Below are positions 7,630-15,341 of a DNA stretch of 64,000 bases, piece after piece (position 1 is the first letter of the stretch; each line of letters opens with the position of its first letter). The stretch covers positions 1 through 64,000 of the forward strand of contig CAKTTB010000003.1 of the NCBI GenBank assembly GCA_934613505.1, given 5' to 3'. The notes beneath the pieces are model-generated. The model had not been told where the DNA came from. It made no database searches and saw only the letters and a program-made list of their open reading frames with translations. The translations under genes were made by a program, and so were the position numbers. This DNA is from an uncultured Oscillospiraceae bacterium (GTDB lineage: Bacteria > Bacillota > Clostridia > Oscillospirales > Oscillospiraceae).

Positions 7630-7868
7630 GATAGTATCAGGCGGCGGCAGCGCCGGACGGCGGCCCGCCGGAGGTTCAGATTTTATTTATCATAGCACCG
7701 TGCACGCCCGCTTGTCCAGAGATAAAATACATGGGAACGAACAAAAGCAAACAATAATAAGAAAAGATAATTGACATCAAAAAATAATAATGTTATAAAT
7801 AGAGATAGAAAAGAAACGCGCCGGCAGGCGTAATTTGTAAAGAATGAATAAAAAGAAGGGGATACGTT
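7630..7868 (+). promoter_or_regulatory. Intergenic region with promoter for the alcohol dehydrogenase
   Basis: The right half is very AT-rich. TTGACA (7771-7776), a 17-bp spacer and TATAAA (7794-7799) form a good sigma-A promoter reading right. The start codon at 7869 follows after about 65 nt with AAGGGG as ribosome site. The left part, nearest the aminotransferase start, is GC-rich and shows no clear element. Confidence 0.7.
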
Positions 7869-8894
7869 ATGAAACAGGCTGTATTGGTAAAACCGGAGAG
7901 TTTTGAGATTCGCGAGGTTCCGGTTCCGGAAATTACGGACGATCAGGCGCTCATCCGCGTGCGCGCGGTCGGCATTTGCGGCTCGGATATCCATGCGTAT
8001 TACGGCAAGCACCCGTTCATCAGCTGTCCGATCGTCATGGGCCATGAGGCTGCGGGCGACGTCGTCAAGATCGGCAGGAACGTCACGAACCTCAAGCCGG
8101 GCATGCGCGTCGTCATGCGTCCGCAGAAGGTCTGCGGCGAATGCTATCTCTGCAAGACCGGCAGATTCAACATCTGCAAGAAGCTCGAGGTCATTGGCTG
8201 CCAGTGCACCGGCGCAAGCTCGGACTACTTCGCGGTAGACGCCAATCTCCTGTATGAGCTGCCGGAGAATGTCGACTATGCGGTCGGCACCGTCATTGAG
8301 CCGCTGGCCGTCGGCGTCCATGCGGTCAAACGCGGTCTGGCCGATGTCAAGGGCAAGAAGATCCTCGTCATCGGCGCCGGCACGATCGGCAACGTTGTGG
8401 CGCAGAGCGCCAAGGGGCTTGGCGCGGCGTCCGTCATGGTCTCCGATGTCTCCGCTTTCAAGCTGCAGATGGCCAAGGAGTGCGGCGCGGATTACTGCGT
8501 CGACGTTTCCAAGCAGAATCTTGAAGATGAGATCCTCAAGGCCTACGGCGAAGACGGCGTCGACGCCATCTATGAGTGCAGCGCGAACGCGGGCGCACTC
8601 AATCAGGCGCTGGACTTTGCACGCAAGGGCATTACCATCGTCATCGTTGCCGTCTACGGCAAGAACCCGGAGGTCAATCTGCCCAACGTGCAGGACCGCG
8701 AGTACAATGTCGTCGGCACGCTCATGTATGTCCATGAGGACTATCTGGACGCGATCCGCCTCGTCGCGGAGAAGAAGGTCGACCTTGCCAAGCTCATCAC
8801 GGCGCATTTTCCGCTGGAAAAGGTCGCAGACGCGTACCACCACATCGAAAAGAACCGCGATACCATGCAGAAGGTCATTCTCGACGTCGAATAA
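7869..8894 (+). CDS. Zinc-dependent alcohol/polyol dehydrogenase (MDR family)
   Basis: The product is 341 aa. Catalytic zinc ligands are Cys37 (ICGSD) and His59-Glu60 (GHE). The structural zinc site has Cys89, Cys92, Cys95 and Cys103. The nucleotide-binding motif is VIGAGTIGNVV. The sequence resembles the sorbitol/L-iditol/galactitol-1-phosphate dehydrogenase group, which oxidises a secondary alcohol of a polyol with NAD(P)+. It has its own promoter at 7771-7799 and a hairpin after the stop, so it is probably monocistronic. It borders the tetR-kinase-aldolase operon and probably serves the same pathway. The substrate is not deducible. Confidence 0.88.
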   Translation: MKQAVLVKPESFEIREVPVPEITDDQALIRVRAVGICGSDIHAYYGKHPFISCPIVMGHEAAGDVVKIGRNVTNLKPGMRVVMRPQKVCGECYLCKTGRFNICKKLEVIGCQCTGASSDYFAVDANLLYELPENVDYAVGTVIEPLAVGVHAVKRGLADVKGKKILVIGAGTIGNVVAQSAKGLGAASVMVSDVSAFKLQMAKECGADYCVDVSKQNLEDEILKAYGEDGVDAIYECSANAGALNQALDFARKGITIVIVAVYGKNPEVNLPNVQDREYNVVGTLMYVHEDYLDAIRLVAEKKVDLAKLITAHFPLEKVADAYHHIEKNRDTMQKVILDVE

Positions 8895-8902
8895 GCTTTT
8901 TT

Positions 8903-8929
8903 CCGGGCTGCGGCAGCGCCGCAGCCCGG
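8903..8929 (+). terminator. Hairpin after alcohol dehydrogenase (weak terminator)
   Basis: A perfect 12-bp GC-rich stem (8903-8914 with 8918-8929) has a 3-nt loop and follows the stop codon by 8 nt. No real T-run follows on the plus strand, so termination may be partial. Confidence 0.55.
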
Positions 8930-8986
8930 CTTCTGCATCGATAGCGGACAGGTTTTGGACAGTTTCACCAAAAATTTCGGTTCCGG

Positions 8987-9015
8987 TTGACTTCCCGGTC
9001 AGCCGGATCTATATT
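8987..9015 (+). promoter_or_regulatory. Promoter of the tetR operon
   Basis: TTGACT (8987-8992), a 17-bp spacer and TATATT (9010-9015) form a good sigma-A promoter. The expected start of transcription (about 9022) falls at the edge of the inverted-repeat operator. Confidence 0.8.
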
Positions 9016-9021
9016 GGAATT

Positions 9022-9043
9022 GACGTGAACGAAGGTTCACGTC
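9022..9043 (+). promoter_or_regulatory. TetR-type operator
   Basis: This is a perfect 9-bp inverted repeat, GACGTGAAC / GTTCACGTC, with a 4-bp spacer. It contains the TGAAC-N4-GTTCA core common to many TetR-family sites. It covers the predicted transcription start and ends 14 bp before the tetR ATG. The arrangement indicates autorepression and control of the downstream kinase-aldolase-aminotransferase genes by the encoded repressor. Confidence 0.8.
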
Positions 9044-9057
9044 AGACGGGAGGCCGT

Positions 9058-9690
9058 ATGTATAAGAAACTGGATGAGACGGCGTTGGAAGCAATCCTGG
9101 AGGCCGGGATTGAAGAGTTTGCACGCTGCGGCTTTCAGCCCGCATCCATTGCGGACGTGGCAAAAAAAGCCGGCGTCAGTGTGGGTGTGATCTATAAATA
9201 TTATAATGATAAAGAGACGTTTTTCCTTGCCTGTGTACGCCATTCGCTCGACCTGCTCGATCAGACGCTGCAGGAGGTGATCGCCGCGGGCGGCAGTCTG
9301 GAGGACCGCGTCCGCCGGCTCATCACGGTGCTGATCACGCAGTCGCGCCAGCATGCCAGCTATAACGCCATGTATAACGAGATCACAGCCGGCAGCTGCC
9401 GGAAGTTTGCGCCGGTGCTGGCGCGCGAGATCGAACAGAAGACGGCGGCACTCTATACCGCACTGTTCTCCGCCGCCCAGCAGTGTGGTGAGATCACAGC
9501 TGCGATCGCGCCGGAGCTGTTTGCGTTTTTCTTTGATAACCTCTTGATGATGCTGCAGTTTTCCTGCAGCTGTGAATACTATCGGGAACGGATGGAGATC
9601 TTCTGCGGCAAGGACGCCGCACAGGATGACCGGACACTTGCCGACGCTTTGACGCGCTTTCTGCTTGGCGCAATGAAAGGGGAGGGATAA
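9058..9690 (+). CDS. TetR/AcrR-family transcriptional regulator
   Basis: The product is 210 aa. The N-terminal helix-turn-helix is classic: ILEAGIEEFARCGF, then ASIADVAKKAGVSVGVIYKY and the YNDKETFF tail. The C-terminal ligand-binding and dimerisation domain has no recognisable specificity. The start is the ATG at 9058 with ACGGGAGG before it; the frame is open far upstream only because it shadows the dehydrogenase gene. It is the first gene of an operon with kinase, aldolase, GtrA-like and aminotransferase genes. Its own promoter carries a perfect palindrome, so it probably senses a pathway intermediate. Confidence 0.93.
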   Translation: MYKKLDETALEAILEAGIEEFARCGFQPASIADVAKKAGVSVGVIYKYYNDKETFFLACVRHSLDLLDQTLQEVIAAGGSLEDRVRRLITVLITQSRQHASYNAMYNEITAGSCRKFAPVLAREIEQKTAALYTALFSAAQQCGEITAAIAPELFAFFFDNLLMMLQFSCSCEYYRERMEIFCGKDAAQDDRTLADALTRFLLGAMKGEG

Positions 9691-9693
9691 CGG

Positions 9694-11289
9694 ATGCAGT
9701 ATATCATCGCATATGATTTTGGGACGACCGGCGTCAAGACCTGCCTGTTCTGCGTGGATGCGGAGATCCGGATGGAGGCCAGCGCCTACGCAGGCTATGA
9801 GCTGTACATTCTGGAAAACGGCGGCGCGGAGCAGGACGCCGACGCGTGGTGGGACGCCATGTGCCGGACCACACAGGACGTTTTTCAGAAGACGTCTGTC
9901 CGGCCGGAGCAGGTGAGCGGCATTTCCTTTTGTTCGCAGATGCAGGGGCTTGTCCTCGTCGATGAGACAGGCCGCGCGCTGCGACGCCCGATGAGCTATA
10001 TGGATCAGCGCGCGGGCGCGGAGTTCCGCGCCTGTCAGACACACGGCCTGACGATCTCCGGCGTCAATATCCGGATGCTCCTGCAGAGCCTCGCTGCGAC
10101 GCATGCCGCCTCCACCAGCGTCAAGGACCCCCTCTGGAAATATAAATGGGTGCAGGCGCACGAGCCGGAGATCTTTGCAAAGGTCCATAAATGGCTGGAC
10201 GTCAAGGAATACCTGATCGCCCGCTGCACGGGCGAATTTGTCATGACGTATGACAGCGCCTATTCCACCTTCCTCTATGACACCCGTCCCGGCCATACCG
10301 GCTGGAACGAGCGTCTGTGCCGCATGTACGGCGTCGATCCGCGGCACCTGCCGCGCCTGATCGCCTGCACCGACGTGGCCGGCACGCTGACGCAGACGGC
10401 CGCGCGCGAGCTGGGGCTTGCCCCGGGGACAAAGGTCTATGGCGGCGGCGGTGACGCAACGCTCATCGGCCTCGGCGCAGGCTGTACGCAGATCGGAAGC
10501 ACGCATGTCTACTCCGGCACCTCCGGCTGGGTCAGCACGCTGATGGACCATCAGGCGGTCGATATCATCTTGATGATTGCCGGGATCGTCAGCGCGGAAG
10601 CGGGAAAATACAACTACTTTGCCGAGATGGAGACCGCCGGCAAGTGCTTCGAGTGGGTCAGGGATCATCTGGTGCTGGACGAGGTCAATGTCTATCTGTC
10701 CAAGATCGACGTGGCCGAAAGCGCGGAGACGGTCTATGAAAGTCTGTATGATTACATGTCCGACACCGTTGCAAAGGTCGCACCCGGCGCGGGCGGCGTG
10801 ATCTTCACGCCGTGGCTGCACGGCAACCGCTGTCCGTTTGAGGATGCAGCCGCAGCCGGGATGTTCTTCAACATCCGACTGGAGACCGGCAAGGCCCAGA
10901 TGCTCCGCGCCGTGCTGGAGGGCATCTGCTATCATCTTCGTTGGATGCTCGAGTGCCAGCAGAAGAAGGTCAGGCTCCCGCAGACCATCCGCTTTGTCGG
11001 CGGCGGCGCGCTGTCAGGGGTGACATGCCAGATGCTCAGCGACATCACGGGCCGCACGGTGGAGACTGTGGAGAATACCAAGGACGTCGGCGCCATCGGC
11101 GCGGCCATGCTTGCGGCCGTCGGCAGCGGCCAGATCGCGGATCTCACGCAGGCCGGACAGCTCGTGCGCGTCAGCGGCCGCTATACGCCGGATGCAGCCA
11201 ACCGCGCGGTATATGAACGTAATTACGCGGTATTCAAGCGGCTGTATGCGTCTAACCAGAAGAATTTTGCACTGCTGAACCGGCAGTAG
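9694..11289 (+). CDS. FGGY-family carbohydrate kinase 1
   Basis: The product is 531 aa, the usual FGGY kinase length. The N-terminal ATP/sugar domain starts with IIAYDFGTTGVKTCLF. SYMDQRAGAEF is at the position used for sugar contact. The C-terminal ATPase half has VYGGGGDATLIGLGAG, LETGKAQMLRAVLEG and RFVGGGALSGV. FGGY kinases phosphorylate ketoses or polyols such as xylulose, ribulose or glycerol; specificity cannot be assigned. The gene begins 3 bp after tetR and 11 bp before the aldolase, so the product may feed that aldolase with a ketose phosphate. Confidence 0.9.
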   Translation: MQYIIAYDFGTTGVKTCLFCVDAEIRMEASAYAGYELYILENGGAEQDADAWWDAMCRTTQDVFQKTSVRPEQVSGISFCSQMQGLVLVDETGRALRRPMSYMDQRAGAEFRACQTHGLTISGVNIRMLLQSLAATHAASTSVKDPLWKYKWVQAHEPEIFAKVHKWLDVKEYLIARCTGEFVMTYDSAYSTFLYDTRPGHTGWNERLCRMYGVDPRHLPRLIACTDVAGTLTQTAARELGLAPGTKVYGGGGDATLIGLGAGCTQIGSTHVYSGTSGWVSTLMDHQAVDIILMIAGIVSAEAGKYNYFAEMETAGKCFEWVRDHLVLDEVNVYLSKIDVAESAETVYESLYDYMSDTVAKVAPGAGGVIFTPWLHGNRCPFEDAAAAGMFFNIRLETGKAQMLRAVLEGICYHLRWMLECQQKKVRLPQTIRFVGGGALSGVTCQMLSDITGRTVETVENTKDVGAIGAAMLAAVGSGQIADLTQAGQLVRVSGRYTPDAANRAVYERNYAVFKRLYASNQKNFALLNRQ

Positions 11290-11300
11290 GAGGGGATAGC

Positions 11301-12293
11301 ATGGAACAGCGCGTATTGCAGGCGCTTGTCGTCGACACCGGACGGATTTTGCTGGAGGAAGGCCTTGCCGCAAGGACGTGGGGCAACGTCAGCTGCCGGC
11401 TGGACGAGGACCGGTACCTGATCACACCGAGCGGTATGGACTATAAAAAGCTCACGCCGCAGGATATTGCCTGCTGCGATCTGCAGACCGGCAAATGGGA
11501 AGGGCCTCACAAGCCCTCCGGCGAGCGCGGGGCGCATGCCGCGGCCTATGCCTGCTTCCCGGACGTGCAGTTCGTGATCCACACGCACCAGACCTATGCC
11601 TCGGCGCTCGGTCTTGCCGGTGGGCGCGAGCTGGAGCTGACGAGCGAGGAACGCGAGCAGCTTGGCGGTGTCGCCGCTGCGGTCTACGGCCTGCCCGGGA
11701 CGAAAACGCTTCACAACGCCATCCGCCGCGCCCTGCAGACCGGCGCGCAGACCATCCTGATGGCGCACCACGGCGCGCTGATCTGCGGCGCGTCACAGCA
11801 GCAGGCGCTCGAGCGGGCATGGCTCCTCGAACGCGTGTGCCGCCGGAGCTGGCGCGGCGTGTGCAGGGAAGAAGCGGCGCTCCCGGCGGAAACGCTCCGA
11901 TCGCTTCTGCAGAAAATTCGCGTGACCTGCCCGCTTGCGCAGGCCGTCACGACGAAGGAGCTTCTGACGCTCGCCGCGAACAAAACGCCGCTTTCGGCGC
12001 AGCTGGACGATATGGCGCAGATGATCGGCAGACAGCTTCCGGCCGCGCCGTGCCGGGCGGACGCCGCGGCGGAAGCCGTCCGGAAGACGGGCGCGGCGCT
12101 CATTCCCGGCGTCGGTGCGATCGTCTGCGGAAAGGATGAAGACGACACGGAGGCGCTGGCTATTCTGGCGCAGAAGGCAGCCATTGCGGCTCTGCACGCG
12201 CAGGCGCTGGACATCCGGGCAGACCTCAGCGGACTTGACGATCTGCTGATGCACCTTGTATACACCAAAAAATATGCCAGACAGAAAGGATAA
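11301..12293 (+). CDS. Class II aldolase/adducin family protein with C-terminal extension
   Basis: The product is 330 aa, about 110 longer than L-fuculose- or L-ribulose-5-phosphate-type enzymes. The N-terminal domain has the fold's catalytic set: GNVSCR, ITPSG, PSGE (Glu75, acid/base), HTH (His94, His96, zinc) and AHHGAL (His156/157, zinc). The extension (about 215-330) contains GVGAIVCGKDEDDTEALA, which resembles the end of another aldolase domain without zinc ligands. The known family reaction is cleavage of a ketose or aldose phosphate to DHAP or glycolaldehyde-type products. The position after the kinase supports a phosphorylated substrate. Confidence 0.85.
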   Translation: MEQRVLQALVVDTGRILLEEGLAARTWGNVSCRLDEDRYLITPSGMDYKKLTPQDIACCDLQTGKWEGPHKPSGERGAHAAAYACFPDVQFVIHTHQTYASALGLAGGRELELTSEEREQLGGVAAAVYGLPGTKTLHNAIRRALQTGAQTILMAHHGALICGASQQQALERAWLLERVCRRSWRGVCREEAALPAETLRSLLQKIRVTCPLAQAVTTKELLTLAANKTPLSAQLDDMAQMIGRQLPAAPCRADAAAEAVRKTGAALIPGVGAIVCGKDEDDTEALAILAQKAAIAALHAQALDIRADLSGLDDLLMHLVYTKKYARQKG

Positions 12294-12297
12294 AGCG

Positions 12298-12732
12298 ATG
12301 GAGAAGGAAAAAAAGAAGCAGCTGATCCGGGCGGTCAAGTTCGTACTGTTTTCCACTTCAGCCGGCATCATTCAGATCGGCCTGTTTACGCTATTCAACG
12401 AGCTGTGCCGGTGGAGCTACTGGCCGTGCTATTTGCTGGCGCTGATCGCGTCGGTCATCTGGAATTTCACGCTGAACCGGAAATTCACGTTCAAAAGCGC
12501 CAACAATGTTCCGAAGGCCATGGCGATGGTGCTGGGCTATTACGCCGTGTTCACGCCGCTTTCGACCATCCTCGGCAACTGGCTGGCGGAGAGCTGCGGC
12601 TGGAACGAATATCTGGTGACGATCCTCAACATGCTGCTCAATTTTGTCACGGAATACCTGTTTGACACGTTCGTGGTCTTCCGCGGCAGTATGGATACAA
12701 ATGACCTTGCGAAAAAGGAGGATCAGAAATGA
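12298..12732 (+). CDS. GtrA-like small membrane protein
   Basis: The product is 144 aa with four hydrophobic helices and the GtrA-family middle motif NFTLNRKFTFKS. GtrA proteins are usually linked with lipid-linked sugar flipping or polysaccharide synthesis, so presence inside a sugar-catabolic operon is unexpected. The ATG at 12298 has AAAGGA upstream and lies 4 bp after the aldolase stop. An earlier in-frame ATG (12256) lies within the aldolase and is less likely. The stop overlaps the next start as ATGA. It may help move the substrate, but nothing in the sequence proves this. Confidence 0.82.
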   Translation: MEKEKKKQLIRAVKFVLFSTSAGIIQIGLFTLFNELCRWSYWPCYLLALIASVIWNFTLNRKFTFKSANNVPKAMAMVLGYYAVFTPLSTILGNWLAESCGWNEYLVTILNMLLNFVTEYLFDTFVVFRGSMDTNDLAKKEDQK

Positions 12733-14225
12733 ACAATTGCGGTATCAGCCGTTGGGACGACCCCAATGAGATCAACGCCCAGCTCAAAACGCTGACGAGC
12801 CAGCCGATCTGGGAGGTCTCGGACGATTATTATCAGGACGTTATCCTGCGCTATTACGACGAAAAGTGCAAGGCGTCCCGCGCCGTCTATGAGGAATCGA
12901 AGGAATATATCCCCGGCGGCGTGCAGCACAATCTGGCGTTCAACAAGCCGTTTCCCATGTGTATGGCGCGCGCGGAGGGGGCGTATCTGTACGATAAGGA
13001 CGGCAACCGGTATATTGATTTCCTGCAGGCCGGCGGCCCGACGATCCTCGGCAGCAACTATCCGCCCATCCGCGAGAAGGTCATGGAGCTGCTCAACACC
13101 TGCGGCCCCGTGACCGGCCTTCTGCACGAGGCGGAGCTGCTGATCGCGCGCGAGATCCACACCTGTATGCCGAACGTGGAGATGTTCCGCATGCTCGGCA
13201 GCGGCACGGAGTCCGTGATGGCGGCGCTGCGCATCGCGCGCATCGCGACCGGGAAAAAGCGCATCATCAAGATCGGCGGCGCGTACCACGGCTGGTCCGA
13301 CCAGATGGTCTACGGCCTGAAGATCCCCGGCAGCCGCGCACTTCTCGAGTCGCACGGCATCCCGTCCGGCTGCTACGGCACGACCGACGAGGTCCGGCCG
13401 AACGATCTCGACATGCTGGAATCTATGCTCCGCCGCAACCGCCTGCGCGGCGGCACGGCGGCCGTGATCGTCGAGCCGGTCGGCCCGGAGAGCGGCACGC
13501 GGCCCATCGGACATGAATATAATAAGGGCGTGCGCGCGCTCTGCGACAAATACGGCGCGCTGATGATCTTTGACGAGGTCGTCACCGGCTTCCGCGTGGC
13601 GCTGTCGGGCGCGCAGGGCTATTTTGATGTCGTGCCGGATCTGACGATCTTCGGCAAGATCGTCGGCGGCGGCTATCCCGCGGCCGGCGGCGTCGGCGGC
13701 AAGAAGGAATATGCGCAGCTCATGGCGGCCGGACTTGCTACCGGAAAGCACCGGGCGTATGTCGGCGGCACGCTGGCGGCGAACCCGCTGTCCTGCCTGG
13801 CAGGCTATACGGCCATCAAGGAGATCGAGCGGACGAGCGCCTGCGAGATCGCGGGCCGGATGGGCGACCGCCTGTGCGACGGCCTCAAGTCCCTGCTCAA
13901 GACCTATAACCTGCCGTTCGTAGCCTACAATCAGGGCTCTATCGTGCATCTCGAGTGTACGGGCGCAATGAGCTATGATTTTTCCTCCATGTCGTTCCTC
14001 AAATCGGCAGTCGGCCTTCTGAAGCACAAGGATATGATGTATGTGCGCAAGGATTCCATGGAGCGCATGGGCGCGGCCTATATGGCAAACGGCCTCGTCA
14101 CGCTGGCGGGCAGCCGCCTGTACACCTCCATGGCCGACACGCCGGAGATCATCGACGAAGCGCTCGGCCGCTTTGAAGAGGTCTTCCGCCATGTCAAAAA
14201 AACAGACAAGGGATTGCTCAAATAA
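12729..14225 (+). CDS. Class III aminotransferase (glutamate-1-semialdehyde aminomutase-like)
   Basis: The product is 498 aa, longer than GSA aminomutase (~430) owing to an N-terminal extension of about 60 residues. Family features are EYIPGGVQHN, SGTESVMAALRIAR, GGAYHGWSDQ, IFDEVVTGFR and the PLP lysine in IFGKIVGGGYPAAG. GSA aminomutase acts in heme synthesis, but no tetrapyrrole genes are near. The operon context suggests amination or deamination of an aldehyde or keto product of the aldolase or of an aminosugar. It overlaps the GtrA-like gene by 4 bp and is the last gene before the terminator. Confidence 0.85.
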   Translation: MNNCGISRWDDPNEINAQLKTLTSQPIWEVSDDYYQDVILRYYDEKCKASRAVYEESKEYIPGGVQHNLAFNKPFPMCMARAEGAYLYDKDGNRYIDFLQAGGPTILGSNYPPIREKVMELLNTCGPVTGLLHEAELLIAREIHTCMPNVEMFRMLGSGTESVMAALRIARIATGKKRIIKIGGAYHGWSDQMVYGLKIPGSRALLESHGIPSGCYGTTDEVRPNDLDMLESMLRRNRLRGGTAAVIVEPVGPESGTRPIGHEYNKGVRALCDKYGALMIFDEVVTGFRVALSGAQGYFDVVPDLTIFGKIVGGGYPAAGGVGGKKEYAQLMAAGLATGKHRAYVGGTLAANPLSCLAGYTAIKEIERTSACEIAGRMGDRLCDGLKSLLKTYNLPFVAYNQGSIVHLECTGAMSYDFSSMSFLKSAVGLLKHKDMMYVRKDSMERMGAAYMANGLVTLAGSRLYTSMADTPEIIDEALGRFEEVFRHVKKTDKGLLK

Positions 14226-14229
14226 AAAG

Positions 14230-14270
14230 ACCAGAGGCGCTGCCGGATCTCCGGCAGCGCCTCTGGTTTA
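14230..14270. terminator. Bidirectional terminator
   Basis: A perfect 18-bp stem (14230-14247 with 14250-14267) with a 2-nt apex has AAAAAGA before and TTTA around its end. It separates the convergent aminotransferase operon and the dehydrogenase on the minus strand. Confidence 0.85.
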
Positions 14271-14288
14271 TGAAGAGGATGATCTGAA

Positions 14289-15326
14289 TCAGAACTCGAT
14301 GACGTGCTTGATCCCCTTGGCCTGACGGGCGTTTTCGAATGCGTCGAGAATGCCGGACAGGGGATAGCGGTTGGTGATCATGGCGTTGACGTTCAGCAGG
14401 CCGAGCGAAACGAACTCCAGCGTCTTGCGGAACTGCGCGATGGAGGAACGCGTCGAGCCGGTCACGTACAGCTCATGATAGTGGATCTGGTTGGTATCGA
14501 TGGCGACAGGCTGCTTGGCAGCGGGGATGCCGCCGAAGAAGTTCACGCGGCCGCCGTAGTTCATCATCGGCAGAACAGCAGCCTGAACAGCGGGGACCGG
14601 GCAGGCCGTCACAGCGACGTCCAGTCCGCGGCCGCGGGTCCACTTCTTGACGAAGCCGGGCAGATCGTCGCCGCAGTAGGTCTCCACGAACGGCAGGCGG
14701 GACTTGATGTCGGCCAGACGCTCGGCGGAGATGTCGTTCATCAGAACGGCTGCGCCGGCCATATGCAGAAGCATGGCATGGCAGAAGCCGATGGGACCTG
14801 CACCGACGACCATGGCATACTCGCCGGGCTTGACGAACAGCTTCGTAAAGCCGTTGTACGCGCAGGACAGAGGCTCGGTGACGGCAGCCTCGGCAGGGCT
14901 GACGCCCTCGGGCAGAACCATCAGATTGCCGCGGGTGACAGCGTCAGCCGGGATCTTGACATACTCGGCGAATGCACCGTCCATGTTGATGCCGAATGCA
15001 CGGTAGTTGTCGCACAGATGGAATTTGCCGTCGACGCAGCGGTCACAGATGCCGCAGCCGATGTTCGGCTGCATGGCGACCTGCATGCCTTCCTTGTAGA
15101 ACGGGACCTTCTTGCCGACCTTGACGATCGTACCGGCAAACTCGTGGCCGAGGATCAGCGGATGATCGGCGTCCACGCCGTTCTGGCCGTTCTGCCACAT
15201 ACGGACGTCGGTGCCGCAGATCGCAGCTGCGTCGGGCTTCAGAAGAATTTCCTCGTCGTTGATTTCGGGAATGGGAACCTCTTCCAGCCGGATGTCCTTG
15301 GGACCATAAAGACGAAGTGCCTGCAT
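14289..15326 (-). CDS. Zinc-dependent alcohol/polyol dehydrogenase 2
   Basis: The product is 345 aa of the medium-chain dehydrogenase family. Catalytic zinc ligands are Cys37 (ICGTD) and His61-Glu62. The structural zinc set is Cys91, Cys94, Cys97 and Cys105. The Rossmann motif is VVGAGPIGFCHA. It resembles threonine/sorbitol/galactitol-phosphate dehydrogenases but differs clearly from the dehydrogenase at 7869, so the two probably act on different alcohols. It follows the Gfo/Idh/MocA gene by 15 bp with GGAGG upstream and is probably co-transcribed from the promoter near 16440. Confidence 0.88.
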   Translation of the reverse strand: MQALRLYGPKDIRLEEVPIPEINDEEILLKPDAAAICGTDVRMWQNGQNGVDADHPLILGHEFAGTIVKVGKKVPFYKEGMQVAMQPNIGCGICDRCVDGKFHLCDNYRAFGINMDGAFAEYVKIPADAVTRGNLMVLPEGVSPAEAAVTEPLSCAYNGFTKLFVKPGEYAMVVGAGPIGFCHAMLLHMAGAAVLMNDISAERLADIKSRLPFVETYCGDDLPGFVKKWTRGRGLDVAVTACPVPAVQAAVLPMMNYGGRVNFFGGIPAAKQPVAIDTNQIHYHELYVTGSTRSSIAQFRKTLEFVSLGLLNVNAMITNRYPLSGILDAFENARQAKGIKHVIEF

Positions 15327-15341
15327 AGTATAACCCTCCTG

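Noticed and set aside
9037-10935. 632-aa open frame on the minus strand
   Set aside because: Antisense to tetR and kinase 1, which both have full family motifs and ribosome sites.
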